A DNA stretch of 51,042 nucleotides from an uncultured Oscillospiraceae bacterium (GTDB lineage: Bacteria; Bacillota; Clostridia; Oscillospirales; Oscillospiraceae): positions 1 through 51,042 of the forward strand of contig CATLEJ010000003.1 in NCBI GenBank assembly GCA_949916125.1. The letters run 5' to 3'. Under the pieces are notes generated by a model. That model was given only the letters and a program-made list of their open reading frames with translations, did no database searches and was not told the origin of the DNA. The translations under genes were made by a program, and so were the position numbers. Numbering within the stretch: position 1 is the first letter of the stretch; every line of letters begins with the position of its first letter. Positions 10,712 to 18,486 of this stretch are shown in pieces.

Positions 10712-12223
10712 CTAATTCAAAAGCCCCGCCTGGAAATCGGCGGCGGCCCGCTTGTCCGCGGCCACGTCCTCCCAGCGGTCCAGGTACTCCCTGGCGTACT
10801 TGGGGTTGTTCAGTCGGACGATCTTCCGCCGCTCCGGATCCACCAGCTTGGTGATCCCCCCCGCCCCCAGGGACAGCACGCTTTGCAGCTCCTCCATCAT
10901 CACGATGTTGTAGGCGCACACCGCCCCCGGCCTGGCCCAGCCCACGTTCTCAAAGGAGCCGGACATATACTTCTGCCGGTAGAGGTAGTAGGGCGTGTAC
11001 CCCGCCCCCCGCAGCCGCGACCCCGCCAGGGCCAGCATGGCCTCCACCGCCTCTGGGGGGCAGGCGGCCCCTCCTTCTTCCGTGAGCCGGGAACCCTTTT
11101 TCAGCGCCAGGGTGTGTACCGTGATGTTAGCCGGGTCCATGGCCAGCACCCGGTCCAGGGTGCGCCCGAAGCCCTCCACCGTGTCCGTGGGCAGGCCCGC
11201 GATGAGGTCCATGTTCACCAGCCCGCCGAACCGCTCCGCCGCCAGCGCCATGGCCTGCTCAATCTGGTCGGCGGTGTGGGCCCGCCCGATGGCCTTGAGC
11301 ACGCCGTCCTCCATGGTCTGGGGGTTGATGGAGATGCGGTGGATCCCGTGGGCGCGCAGCACATTTAGCTTGTCCGCCGTAATGGTGTCCGGCCTCCCCG
11401 CCTCCACGGTGAACTCCCCGCAGCCCTCCATGGGCAGAAACCGCTCCACAGCGGACAGCACCCGATCCAGCTGCTCCAACCACAGGGTGGTGGGGGTGCC
11501 GCCCCCCATATAGGCGGTGTGGATGTGCAGCCCCCGTTCCCGCAGCAGCCCTCCGGCCAGCTCGATCTCCCGGCACAGGGCGTCCACATAGGGCTCCACC
11601 AGGGCCAGGGAGCCCTTCACGTCGGCAGAGATAAAGGAACAGTAGGCGCACCGGGTGGGGCAGAAGGGTATGCCAATGTACAGCGACAGGCTGTTTGCCG
11701 GCATGGTCTGAACCACGTCCAGCGCCGCCCTGGCGCACTCCACCGCCAGCGCCGCCCGGGGGGCGGAGACGCGGTACTCCTTTTCCAGCTCCCGCTGGGC
11801 CTGCCTGGCCGTCTTGCCCGACAGCATGGCCTTGGTGGGCAGCTTCACCGGCCGCACCCCCGTCAGCGAGCCCCAGGGCAGGTCATGGCCCAGCAGGGCC
11901 GTCCCGGCCTGGTAAAATGCCTGCTTCAGGGCGTGGGAGACGGTGTGGTATACCTGCTCCTGCGGCTCGTCCAGCGCGATCGAGGGGAAGCTGGCTACCC
12001 CATTTCGGAGCTGGCCCCCCCGCTTCACCAGCACGCTGATACTGGCCTTGGCCCTCCCCCGGCTCAGGGCGATGAGGATGCCCTCATCGCCCTCCATGTC
12101 CGGGGGCGTCTCCGGGTACTCCGGCCGCTCCCCGGGGAACAGGGTGAGCAGCATCTGCTCCGTGGGAAAGCGGTAGCGCTCCGGGTTCCAAGGCCAGTTG
12201 TGCTCAGCAAACCAGATCCTCAT
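10712..12223 (-). CDS. hemZ: Coproporphyrinogen dehydrogenase HemZ (radical SAM)
   Basis: 503-residue radical-SAM protein of the HemZ/HemN/HemW family. The [4Fe-4S] cysteines are C188, C192 and C195 in CPTRCAYC, preceded by LYIGIPF, with the downstream GGGTPTTL and EAGRPDTI motifs. The 180-residue N-terminal extension, including LTGVRPVKL, is typical of HemZ and absent from HemW. HemZ is annotated as acting on coproporphyrinogen III without oxygen, but many members lack proven activity. Start chosen at the ATG overlapping the MBL stop (ATGA at 12220-12223); the frame further upstream is only a shadow of the MBL gene. Confidence 0.9.
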   Translation of the reverse strand: MRIWFAEHNWPWNPERYRFPTEQMLLTLFPGERPEYPETPPDMEGDEGILIALSRGRAKASISVLVKRGGQLRNGVASFPSIALDEPQEQVYHTVSHALKQAFYQAGTALLGHDLPWGSLTGVRPVKLPTKAMLSGKTARQAQRELEKEYRVSAPRAALAVECARAALDVVQTMPANSLSLYIGIPFCPTRCAYCSFISADVKGSLALVEPYVDALCREIELAGGLLRERGLHIHTAYMGGGTPTTLWLEQLDRVLSAVERFLPMEGCGEFTVEAGRPDTITADKLNVLRAHGIHRISINPQTMEDGVLKAIGRAHTADQIEQAMALAAERFGGLVNMDLIAGLPTDTVEGFGRTLDRVLAMDPANITVHTLALKKGSRLTEEGGAACPPEAVEAMLALAGSRLRGAGYTPYYLYRQKYMSGSFENVGWARPGAVCAYNIVMMEELQSVLSLGAGGITKLVDPERRKIVRLNNPKYAREYLDRWEDVAADKRAAADFQAGLLN

Positions 12224-12849
12224 GACCCCATCGCCATGCGCAGGCAGTAGTTGGTCTGCCGCTCCCGCTCCAGGGTGGTCTGCCCCTCGTGACCGGGGAG
12301 CACCTGATAGTCTCCCTCCAATTCCGCCAGCCGCCGGAGGGAGGCCATCATGGCCCTCTCGTCCCCGCCCTCGAAGTCGGTGCGGCCCATGGAGCCGGCG
12401 AACAGGGTGTCCCCGGTGAACAGCGTGTCCCCCGTCCGCAGCGTCACCGAGCCGGGGGTGTGGCCCGGGGTCTCCAGCACCTCCAACTCCACCCCCGCCA
12501 CGGTTACCCGGTCTCCCTCCCGGTAGGGGGTGATGTTCCCGAAGGAGGAGACGGTGGGGAACCGCTGGCCGAACAGGTTGGTGGTCTCTCCTGTCCCAAA
12601 ATCGGCGGGGTGGCAGTAGATGGGCAGGTCGGGCCAGACGGCCCGCAGGCCGGGGATACCCAGGATGTGGTCGAAGTGCCCGTGGGTGAGCAAGATGGCC
12701 TCCGGTTCCAGGCCCTTGTTTTTCAGCCATTGGGCCAGCTCCTCGCCCTGTCCGCCGGGGTCCACGACGCCGCATTGGGAGCCGCCCTTCTGGTGGAAAA
12801 TATAGCAGTTGGTGCCCAGCTGGCCCAGGGGGAGAACATTGATTTCCAT
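12220..12849 (-). CDS. MBL-fold metallo-hydrolase (GloB/YqgX-like)
   Basis: 209 residues, complete metallo-beta-lactamase fold: THGHFDH at 55-61 (dinuclear zinc site), ETPGHTPGS, GDTLFAGSMGR and the late LPGHEG. This is the glyoxalase II-like branch; substrate unknown, likely a thioester or small thiol conjugate. ATG with AGGTGATTTT spacing. Translationally coupled to hemZ by a 4-bp overlap. Separated from jag by a strong terminator, so it needs its own promoter or read-through. Confidence 0.88.
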   Translation of the reverse strand: MEINVLPLGQLGTNCYIFHQKGGSQCGVVDPGGQGEELAQWLKNKGLEPEAILLTHGHFDHILGIPGLRAVWPDLPIYCHPADFGTGETTNLFGQRFPTVSSFGNITPYREGDRVTVAGVELEVLETPGHTPGSVTLRTGDTLFTGDTLFAGSMGRTDFEGGDERAMMASLRRLAELEGDYQVLPGHEGQTTLERERQTNYCLRMAMGS

Positions 12850-12886
12850 AAAATCACCTCATTAAGCTTAAGGTTGGAAGCTCTTT

Positions 12887-12918
12887 AAAAAAGGCCCCCG
12901 GCGACGCCGGGGGCCTTT
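12887..12918 (-). terminator. jag terminator
   Basis: Minus strand hairpin AGGCCCCCGGCG/CGCCGGGGGCCT followed by TTTTTT, 5 bp after the jag stop. Textbook intrinsic terminator closing the rpmH-rnpA-yidD-yidC-jag operon. Confidence 0.92.
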
Positions 12919-12922
12919 GCTG

Positions 12923-13765
12923 TTATTGCTTGCCGGGGTCGTAGGCCACCACCGTACGCCGGTTGGGCTCGGTGCCGGTGGAGAAGGTGGACACGCCGGG
13001 GTAATCCTGGAGGGCGGTGTGGATCACGTGCCGCTCGTAGGCGTTCATGGCCTCCAGGGTGATGTTCCGGCGGTACTTCACCACCTTGCCCGCCGTCTTG
13101 CGGGCCAGGCGGTTCAGCGACTCCTCCCGGCGGGCCCGGTAGCCCTCCGCGTCCACGTGGACGCGAACCCGGTGGCTGCGGCCCCGGTTGACGGCGTACC
13201 CGGTGAGCTGCTGGATGGCGTCCAGGGTCTCCCCCCGGTGGCCGATCAGCGCGCCGATGTTCTTCCCCTCCAGCACCACCTGGTAGGTGTCCCCGTCCCG
13301 GGTGATGACCGGGACGGCCTCCACCCCCATGTGCTGGAACAGGCCGGTCTGGAACCTTGTGATGGCCTCGGCCACGTCGTCGTCCGCCGGCTGGCCTTTG
13401 GGGGGCTGTTCCGTTTTTGGGGCCTGGGGCTGCTCCGCTTTCGGCGCGGGGGCGGGCTCCGGCTTCGGCCTGGGGGCGGGTTTGGGCTGGGGTTGGACAG
13501 GCTTGGCCTGGGGTTTCGGCTGGGGTTTGACCTCCTCCACGGGAGAAATAGGGATAGGCTCAGGCTCCGGCGTCACCGCAGGTGCGTCGGGGGCCTCGTA
13601 GGTGAGCTTTACCTTGGCGGGTACGGAGCCGATGCCCAGAAAGCCCGCCCTGCCCCGCTCCAGGATTTCGAGGGAGACGTCGTCACGGTCCAGGCCCAGC
13701 TGGGCCAGCCCTTTTGCGATGGCCTCCTCCTCGGTCTTGCCGGTGGCTTCAATATACTTTAACAC
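12923..13765 (-). CDS. jag: Jag/KhpB (EloR) RNA-binding protein
   Basis: 280 residues. N-terminal Jag domain (1-50: KYIEATGKTEEEAI...RAGFLGIGSVPAKVKL), a 90-residue Pro/Lys/Glu-rich linker (repeated KPQPKP-like units), then a KH domain with the GALIGHRGETLDAIQ motif and an R3H domain (RVRVHVDAEGYRARREESL... GRSHR). In Firmicutes KhpB partners KhpA and influences cell elongation. Start is GTG at 13763-13765 with AAAGGAG upstream. Directly follows yidC, as in most Firmicutes. Confidence 0.93.
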   Translation of the reverse strand: MLKYIEATGKTEEEAIAKGLAQLGLDRDDVSLEILERGRAGFLGIGSVPAKVKLTYEAPDAPAVTPEPEPIPISPVEEVKPQPKPQAKPVQPQPKPAPRPKPEPAPAPKAEQPQAPKTEQPPKGQPADDDVAEAITRFQTGLFQHMGVEAVPVITRDGDTYQVVLEGKNIGALIGHRGETLDAIQQLTGYAVNRGRSHRVRVHVDAEGYRARREESLNRLARKTAGKVVKYRRNITLEAMNAYERHVIHTALQDYPGVSTFSTGTEPNRRTVVAYDPGKQ

Positions 13766-13809
13766 AGGAAACGCACTCCTTTGTCAAATGTTTGGTAGGT
13801 TCGGCGGGG

Positions 13810-15147
13810 TTACTGCTCCCCATCCTCGTCGGAATAGGCCTCCTCATAGTCGCCGTCCTCCTCCACGAGGGTTTTGGCCTCGTCGTCGTCCGCCCCGTCG
13901 GCGGGGGGCTGGAGGGCGGCCTGCTCCGCCGCCGCCTGCTCCGCGGCAGCCGCCTGGGCCATCAGCTCCGGGTTGGCCTCGGCCAGGATGGCCTTTTCCT
14001 CCTCGGTGAGTTCCTTGGGCTCCTCCTCCACGGGCTTGGCGGGGCCGTTGGGGTCCCGGTAGGGGGTGGTGGGGTAGCGGTTGGGGTCATAGGCCCGGCC
14101 CCGGGCATAGGTGCGCATCCCCTCCCGGCTGGCGGACACGTCCACGCCCTTGTGCTTGGCCTGGGGCTGCTTCTTGCCGGACTTGCCGGCGGCGATGGCG
14201 GCGGCCTTCTTCTCGGCGGCCTTGCGGCGGCGCTCCTTCTCGGCCTCCTTGGCCTTTTTCGCCTGCTCCTCCATCTCCTTCTGGGCGGCCTCATAGTCCT
14301 TGCGGAGCATGGCGCCGCAGATGACCTCCTGCACCATGCCCAGCAGGGAGTTGGCGATCCAGTAGATACACAGGCCGGCGGGCATGGCGAAGCCGATCCA
14401 CAGCGAGACGGCCGGGCCGAAGAGGAGCATCATGGGGCTCATCTTCACCTGCTGGTCCTTGTTCATCTGGTTGGTTTTCTGGGATACGATCATGGACACC
14501 ACGGACAGCCCCGCGGAGATCAGGGGCAGCAGGAACAGCCCCACGCTGCCCCAGGAGACGCCGTTTTCCCAGAACTTGAGCTGGGGGATCTGGGACAGGT
14601 CGATGCCGAAGAAATCGAAGTTGATGACAAACACGCTGGCGGCGGCGGAGGCGCCCACGGCGGCCTTGGCCGTCTCCAGGTTGCCGGCGTTGATCATGGA
14701 GCCCAGGGTCAGCTCATTGTAGCCGCCGATCTGGAAGTCGGCCCAGCCCAGGGCGTGGGCCACGGCGGTCACCGCGTCCTCGGTGAGCCACATCATGTAC
14801 TTCAGCGGGCGGCGGATAATGGCGTACAGGGGGTACAGGAACACGATGGGCAGCATGGACCAGCCGCAGCCCCCCATGGGGTTGGCGTTGTTCTCGGCGT
14901 AGAACTTCTGGACCTCCTGGTTATAGCGCTCCTTGTCGTTGCCGCAGCGCTTCTGGATCTCCTGGAGCTGGCCGTTCAGCACGGTGGTCTTGATCATGCT
15001 CTTTTTGCCCTTCAGGTTCAGGGGGAACAGGATGATCTTGATGACGATGGTGAACAGGAACAGGGCGATGCCGTAGCTGTTGAACACCTGGCAGAACAGC
15101 TTCAGCAGCCAGCTGAACGGGGTCATGAGTATTTGCCAAATATCCAT
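13810..15147 (-). CDS. yidC: Membrane insertase YidC (SpoIIIJ/OxaA)
   Basis: 445-residue inner-membrane insertase of the Gram-positive Oxa1 type. Core from residue 1 to about 300 with five transmembrane segments, the KIILFPLNLKGKKSM motif after TM1, and the hydrophilic-groove Arg region. The last 140 residues are Lys/Ala- and then Glu/Ala-rich (coiled coil, then an acidic tail), long for the family. No lipobox Cys at the N-terminus. ATG chosen at 15147 with a GGAGG site; the upstream extension overlaps yidD. Helps insert membrane proteins with or without SecYEG. Confidence 0.93.
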   Translation of the reverse strand: MDIWQILMTPFSWLLKLFCQVFNSYGIALFLFTIVIKIILFPLNLKGKKSMIKTTVLNGQLQEIQKRCGNDKERYNQEVQKFYAENNANPMGGCGWSMLPIVFLYPLYAIIRRPLKYMMWLTEDAVTAVAHALGWADFQIGGYNELTLGSMINAGNLETAKAAVGASAAASVFVINFDFFGIDLSQIPQLKFWENGVSWGSVGLFLLPLISAGLSVVSMIVSQKTNQMNKDQQVKMSPMMLLFGPAVSLWIGFAMPAGLCIYWIANSLLGMVQEVICGAMLRKDYEAAQKEMEEQAKKAKEAEKERRRKAAEKKAAAIAAGKSGKKQPQAKHKGVDVSASREGMRTYARGRAYDPNRYPTTPYRDPNGPAKPVEEEPKELTEEEKAILAEANPELMAQAAAAEQAAAEQAALQPPADGADDDEAKTLVEEDGDYEEAYSDEDGEQ

Positions 15148-15157
15148 ACTTGGCCTC

Positions 15158-15397
15158 CTACAATTTTCGGATTTTCTTGGGTGGGACGGGGTCGTAAATG
15201 AAGGTTTTCTGCCGGTGGAAGGGATGGCAGCGCGCAATGCGCCACAGGGCCAGCAGCCCGCCCTTCACCGCCCCGTGGACCTCCACGGCCTCCAGGGCGT
15301 AGGTGGAGCAGGTGGGGATAAACCGGCAGCAGGGGTCCCGGTAAGGCGAGACCTGGGTGCGGTACAGCCGGATCAGCCACAGCAGCAGGCGCTTCAT
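15158..15397 (-). CDS. yidD: Membrane protein insertion efficiency factor YidD
   Basis: 79-residue YidD: MKRLLLWLIRLYRTQVSP with the amphipathic N-terminal helix, then the family core CRFIPTCSTYALEAVEVHG with its conserved cysteines, and the HP-rich tail. Overlaps the rnpA stop by 4 bp and ends 10 bp before yidC; the trio rnpA-yidD-yidC is the standard order. Assists membrane insertion of proteins by YidC. Confidence 0.95.
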   Translation of the reverse strand: MKRLLLWLIRLYRTQVSPYRDPCCRFIPTCSTYALEAVEVHGAVKGGLLALWRIARCHPFHRQKTFIYDPVPPKKIRKL

Positions 15398-15744
15398 GCC
15401 CCGGCCTCCCGTTTCAGCAGGGACAGCTTGTCCGCCAGCCGGAGGAAGGATTTCTCCAACTGGTGGTAGCTGCTCTCCGCCGCCCGCACACGGGCCACCA
15501 CCACCACGTCGCAGCCGGCCATGAGCCTGCCCTCGTTGAGGCGGTAGATCTCCCGCAGGCGGCGGCGCACCCGGTTGCGCACCACGGCGCAGCCCACCTT
15601 GGTGGACACGGTGAGGCCCAGGCGGCTGTCCTTGCGTCCATTCCGGCGGACATAGAGGGCCAGACGGCTGTCGGCAGCGGACTTGCCCCGGCTGTAGGCC
15701 CGGCGGAACAGGTGGTTTTCCTTCAGCGAAACGGTGTTTTTCAT
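15394..15744 (-). CDS. rnpA: Ribonuclease P protein component
   Basis: 116-residue protein cofactor of RNase P, which matures tRNA 5' ends. Contains the RNR-motif segment VVRNRVRRRLREIYR and the N-terminal NHLFRRAYSRGKSA substrate-cleft region. Start chosen at the ATG 15742-15744 (MKNTVSLKE) because a GGAGG lies 7 nt upstream; the longer frame adds a poor N-terminus. Lies between rpmH and yidD. Confidence 0.95.
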   Translation of the reverse strand: MKNTVSLKENHLFRRAYSRGKSAADSRLALYVRRNGRKDSRLGLTVSTKVGCAVVRNRVRRRLREIYRLNEGRLMAGCDVVVVARVRAAESSYHQLEKSFLRLADKLSLLKREAGA

Positions 15745-15835
15745 ACGACCTCCGTTGGGACAGGCCAAATGCACTCAGGGGCGAGGGAAATCTCCCGCGC
15801 CCCGGTGGTGTATGTCTATCCCGATGTGTGCGCCA

Positions 15836-15970
15836 TCAATGGCTCAGGCGGGCGCGGCCCTTCGCGCGGCGGCGGGCCAGAACCTTCCGGCCGTTGGCGG
15901 TAGCCATGCGCTTGCGGAAGCCGTGCACCTTGGAGCGCTGGCGCTTCTTGGGCTGATAGGTACGAACCAT
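15836..15970 (-). CDS. rpmH: 50S ribosomal protein L34
   Basis: 44 residues, [20 protein letters not shown] and on to [12 protein letters not shown], the near-universal L34 sequence. ATG at 15970 with an AGGAGG site. First gene of the operon running towards dnaA; a perfect TTGACA-17-TATACT promoter lies at 16079-16107. Confidence 0.97.
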   Translation of the reverse strand: MVRTYQPKKRQRSKVHGFRKRMATANGRKVLARRRAKGRARLSH

Positions 15971-16078
15971 GCGGGAACACCTCCTGTATCATGTTGGCGC
16001 GCGCCGGAGCGCGGCCCTCCACAACGCCCCCGCGGGGGCGCGGTTGGCAAAACAAACGCGTAGAATCGCGTACCAAAA

Positions 16079-16107
16079 AGTATAGCCTGTTTTTTTCCGT
16101 CTGTCAA
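16079..16107 (-). promoter_or_regulatory. rpmH operon promoter
   Basis: Minus strand TTGACA (16107-16102), 17-bp spacer, TATACT (16084-16079). About 110 nt before the rpmH start. Back to back with the rplU promoter; together they mark the strand switch. Confidence 0.88.
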
Positions 16108-16139
16108 CACAATTTTTCAAAAAAGCCAAGGGAAACCCC

Positions 16140-16168
16140 TTGACATTCCAAAATTCCACTGATATACT
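16140..16168 (+). promoter_or_regulatory. rplU operon promoter
   Basis: TTGACA (16140-16145), 17-bp spacer, TATACT (16163-16168). The transcript would start near 16175 and carry structured-element copy 2 in its leader before rplU. Confidence 0.88.
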
Positions 16169-16191
16169 ACTAAAGCCGCATTGACCGGGTA

Positions 16192-16327
16192 GAAGCGCGA
16201 GGATAGGCACATAGGGGAGTTTGGACCGGAGCGAGGACAAAAAACCAAGATTTGCGGAGCAAATCTGTATTTTGTCCGAGACGAAGGGAAAACGACCCGG
16301 CCATGTGCCCAATCCGAGCGTGACAAC
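16192..16327 (+). repeat. Structured intergenic element, copy 2
   Basis: 136 bp from GAAGCGC to GTGACAAC in the rplU leader. Pairing: GGAT/ATCC and GGCACAT/ATGTGCC outside, GGACAAAA/TTTTGTCC inside, tip AGATTTGC-GGA-GCAAATCT. The stems differ in sequence from all other copies yet remain paired; the inner-loop motif GGACCGGAGCGA is conserved. Confidence 0.85.
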
Positions 16328-16389
16328 AAGTGGGAACAGGATTCCCCGCCCCCGACAGCGAGCCCGTAATAAAGGAAAGGAGTGCAGAT

Positions 16390-16701
16390 ATGCACGCGAT
16401 CATCGAGACCGGCGGCAAGCAGTACAAGGTGGCCGAGGGCGACACCCTCTACATCGAGAAGCTGAACGTGGAGGCCGGCGATTCCGTCACCTTCGACAAG
16501 GTGCTGGCCGTCGTGGACGGCGACAACGCCAAGTTCGGCGCCCCCACCGTAGACGGCGCCTCCGTCACCGCCAACGTGGTGAAGAACGGCAAGGGCAAGA
16601 AAGTGCTGGTGTTCAAGTACAAGCCCAAGAAGAACTACCGCCGCCGTCAGGGCCACCGCCAGCCCTACACCAAGGTGGAGATCACCAAGGTCAACGCCTG
16701 A
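16390..16701 (+). CDS. rplU: 50S ribosomal protein L21
   Basis: 103-residue L21: [18 protein letters not shown] at the start and [16 protein letters not shown] near the end, both family hallmarks. ATG chosen at 16390 with GGAAAGGAG upstream. First gene of the conserved rplU-prp-rpmA cluster that usually precedes obg. Confidence 0.97.
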   Translation: MHAIIETGGKQYKVAEGDTLYIEKLNVEAGDSVTFDKVLAVVDGDNAKFGAPTVDGASVTANVVKNGKGKKVLVFKYKPKKNYRRRQGHRQPYTKVEITKVNA

Positions 16702-16714
16702 GAGGCTTAAGATC

Positions 16715-17062
16715 ATGACTACCGTCACCTTCCACAGCGCCGACAGCCGTCTGGACGGCTTCGTGGTGGAGGGCCACAGCGGGTACGCTGAGGCGGGCGC
16801 GGACATCGTCTGCGCCGCCATCTCCGCCGCCGTGGGGCTCACCGAGTGTACCGTCAACGAGGTGCTGGGCCTGGGCGCCCCGGTGAAGGCCGACGAGGCG
16901 GACGCCCGCATCTCCCTCAAGCTCCCCCCCAAGCTGAACGAGGCCAGCGACAGCCTGTGCCAGTCCCTGCTCACCGGCCTGCTGGTGTACCTCCAGGCCA
17001 TGGGGGAGGAATACCCCGACAATCTCATCGTTTTATTGGACGATGATGACGACAAGGATTGA
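16715..17062 (+). CDS. prp: Ribosomal-processing cysteine protease Prp
   Basis: 115-residue Prp (YsxB family), the protease that trims the N-terminus of L27 in Firmicutes. Catalytic His21 and Cys33 lie in EGHSGYAEAGADIVCAAISA, matching the S. aureus pair. The C-terminus is acidic (LLDDDDDKD). Located between rplU and rpmA as in other Firmicutes, and its substrate site (QFFA|HKK) is present in L27 just downstream. Confidence 0.94.
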   Translation: MTTVTFHSADSRLDGFVVEGHSGYAEAGADIVCAAISAAVGLTECTVNEVLGLGAPVKADEADARISLKLPPKLNEASDSLCQSLLTGLLVYLQAMGEEYPDNLIVLLDDDDDKD

Positions 17063-17099
17063 CATCCTTTAACCTTTGACAGAAAGGACGGAAACGACA

Positions 17100-17384
17100 A
17101 TGCTGAAGCTCAATATCCAGTTTTTCGCCCATAAAAAGGGCGGCGGCTCCACCAAGAACGGCCGCGACTCCAACGCCAAGCGGCTGGGCGTGAAGCGCGG
17201 CGACGGCCAGTTCGTGCTGGCGGGCAACATCATCGTGCGCCAGCGCGGCACCCACATCCACCCCGGCGTCAACGTGGGCAAGGGCAGCGACGACACCCTG
17301 TTCGCCCTGAAGGACGGCAAGGTGAAGTTCGAGCGCCTGGGCAAGGACCGCAAGCAGGTTTCTATCGTAGAAATCGCGCAGTAA
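17100..17384 (+). CDS. rpmA: 50S ribosomal protein L27 with cleavable N-terminus
   Basis: 94-residue L27. Begins [20 protein letters not shown]: the LNIQFFA extension is the Firmicute type removed by Prp, exposing the HKKGGGS tail that reaches the peptidyl-transferase centre. Core [17 protein letters not shown] is conserved. ATG with GAAAGGACGG upstream. The ORF could extend 8 codons upstream, but the cleavage motif fixes the start. Confidence 0.97.
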   Translation: MLKLNIQFFAHKKGGGSTKNGRDSNAKRLGVKRGDGQFVLAGNIIVRQRGTHIHPGVNVGKGSDDTLFALKDGKVKFERLGKDRKQVSIVEIAQ

Positions 17385-17388
17385 ATCG

Positions 17389-17424
17389 AAAGGCCGCGGA
17401 CGGTTCCCCGTTCGCGGCCTTCTT
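17389..17424 (+). terminator. rpmA terminator
   Basis: GGCCGCG-GACGG/CCGTTCGCGGCC hairpin followed by TTCTTC, just after the rpmA stop. Confidence 0.8.
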
Positions 17425-17444
17425 CATCCCAAAAGGAGAACAGA

Positions 17445-18353
17445 ATGAACCACCTGAACCATTATGACGACTGCCCTCAGCTTCGCCAGGTGGATGAACT
17501 GATCAAGAACTATTACCAGAAGGGAGACTACGAGATCTGCTTCCAGGGCTGCCTGGAGCTGGCGGAACAGGGTTACGCCTTGGCGGAGTGCCAGGTGGGG
17601 TATTTTTACTTCATGGGACAGGGGACGCCCGCAGATCTGGATAAGGCTCTTTACTGGACAAGGCGGGCGGCAGAACACGGGGATCCAGACGCGCCGGGAA
17701 ACCTGGCGGAAATGGAACAGATTCAAAAAGAGGGGTATCCTATGGACTTCCGGGAGAAAATGCACAGCGGGGCGCTGTACCAGTGCATGGATGAGGCCAT
17801 TTTAGTGGAGCAGTTCCAGTGCCTGGACAAGCTGTACGAGTACAACCAGACCCGGCCCAGCCAGCAGAAGGAGCGGTTCGCCCTGCTGAAGGAGATGCTG
17901 GCGGAGGTGGGCGAGGGCTGCTACGTGGAGGCGCCCCTCCACGCCAACTGGGGCGGGCACCACGTTCACTTCGGCAAGTACGTCTACTGCAATTTCAACT
18001 GCACTTTTGTGGACGACACCCACATCTACGTGGGGGACTATACCGAGCTGGGCCCCAACGTGGTCATCGCCACGGCGGGCCACCCCATCCTGCCCGAGCT
18101 GCGGGAAAAGACCTACCAGTACAACGCCCCAGTGCGCGTCGGCCGCAACTGCTGGCTGGGGGCGGGGGTGATCGTGGTGCCAGGGGTGACCATCGGGGAC
18201 AATACGGTGGTGGGCGCGGGCAGCGTGGTGACGAAAGACCTGCCCTCCAACGTGGTGGCGGTGGGCAACCCCTGCCGGGTGCTGCGGGAGATAAACGAGC
18301 ACGACCGGGAATACTACTTCAAGGATCGGAAGATTGACTGGGAGCAGCTTTGA
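17445..18353 (+). CDS. Sel1-repeat / maltose-type O-acetyltransferase fusion
   Basis: 302 residues. Residues 15-100 form Sel1-like (TPR-related) repeats: AEQGYALAECQVGYFYFMGQGTP and ALYWTRRAAEHGDPDAPGNL. Residues 105-302 are a full LbH acyltransferase of the maltose/galactoside O-acetyltransferase type: DFREKMHSGALYQCMDEA, the HANWGGHHVHFGKYVYCNFNC beta-helix start, catalytic His in ATAGHPI, and hexapeptide turns GAGVIVVPGVTIGDNTVVGAGSVV. Maa/LacA enzymes normally start at the FREKM block, so the N-terminal repeat domain is an addition; it may bind a partner. Acceptor sugar unknown. AAAAGGAG precedes the ATG, just after the rpmA terminator. Confidence 0.88.
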   Translation: MNHLNHYDDCPQLRQVDELIKNYYQKGDYEICFQGCLELAEQGYALAECQVGYFYFMGQGTPADLDKALYWTRRAAEHGDPDAPGNLAEMEQIQKEGYPMDFREKMHSGALYQCMDEAILVEQFQCLDKLYEYNQTRPSQQKERFALLKEMLAEVGEGCYVEAPLHANWGGHHVHFGKYVYCNFNCTFVDDTHIYVGDYTELGPNVVIATAGHPILPELREKTYQYNAPVRVGRNCWLGAGVIVVPGVTIGDNTVVGAGSVVTKDLPSNVVAVGNPCRVLREINEHDREYYFKDRKIDWEQL

Positions 18354-18403
18354 CCGAAAAGAGATAACCCGTTGTGGCCCCCTGATCTTCTGGGCAAACG
18401 CAG

Positions 18404-18456
18404 TTTAAAGTTTCTTTTTTTGCTTCTTTTTTTCTTCTCAAAGAAAAAAAGAAGGC
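18404..18456 (-). repeat. AT-rich hairpin cassette, left of obg
   Basis: On the minus strand: CTTCTTTTTTTCTTTGAG paired to AAGAAAAAAAGAAG and followed by GCAAAAAAAGAAACTTTAAA. The same unit in opposite orientation follows obg at 19776-19829, and a shorter relative lies at 44250-44277. The two obg copies face each other. Confidence 0.7.
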
Positions 18457-18486
18457 CCTTGACCTTACAGACACAAGGAGGCTTTT

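Noticed and set aside
15971-16389. oriC at the rpmH/rplU strand switch
   Set aside because: No TCCACA cores there; the gap is explained by two back-to-back promoters and element copy 2.
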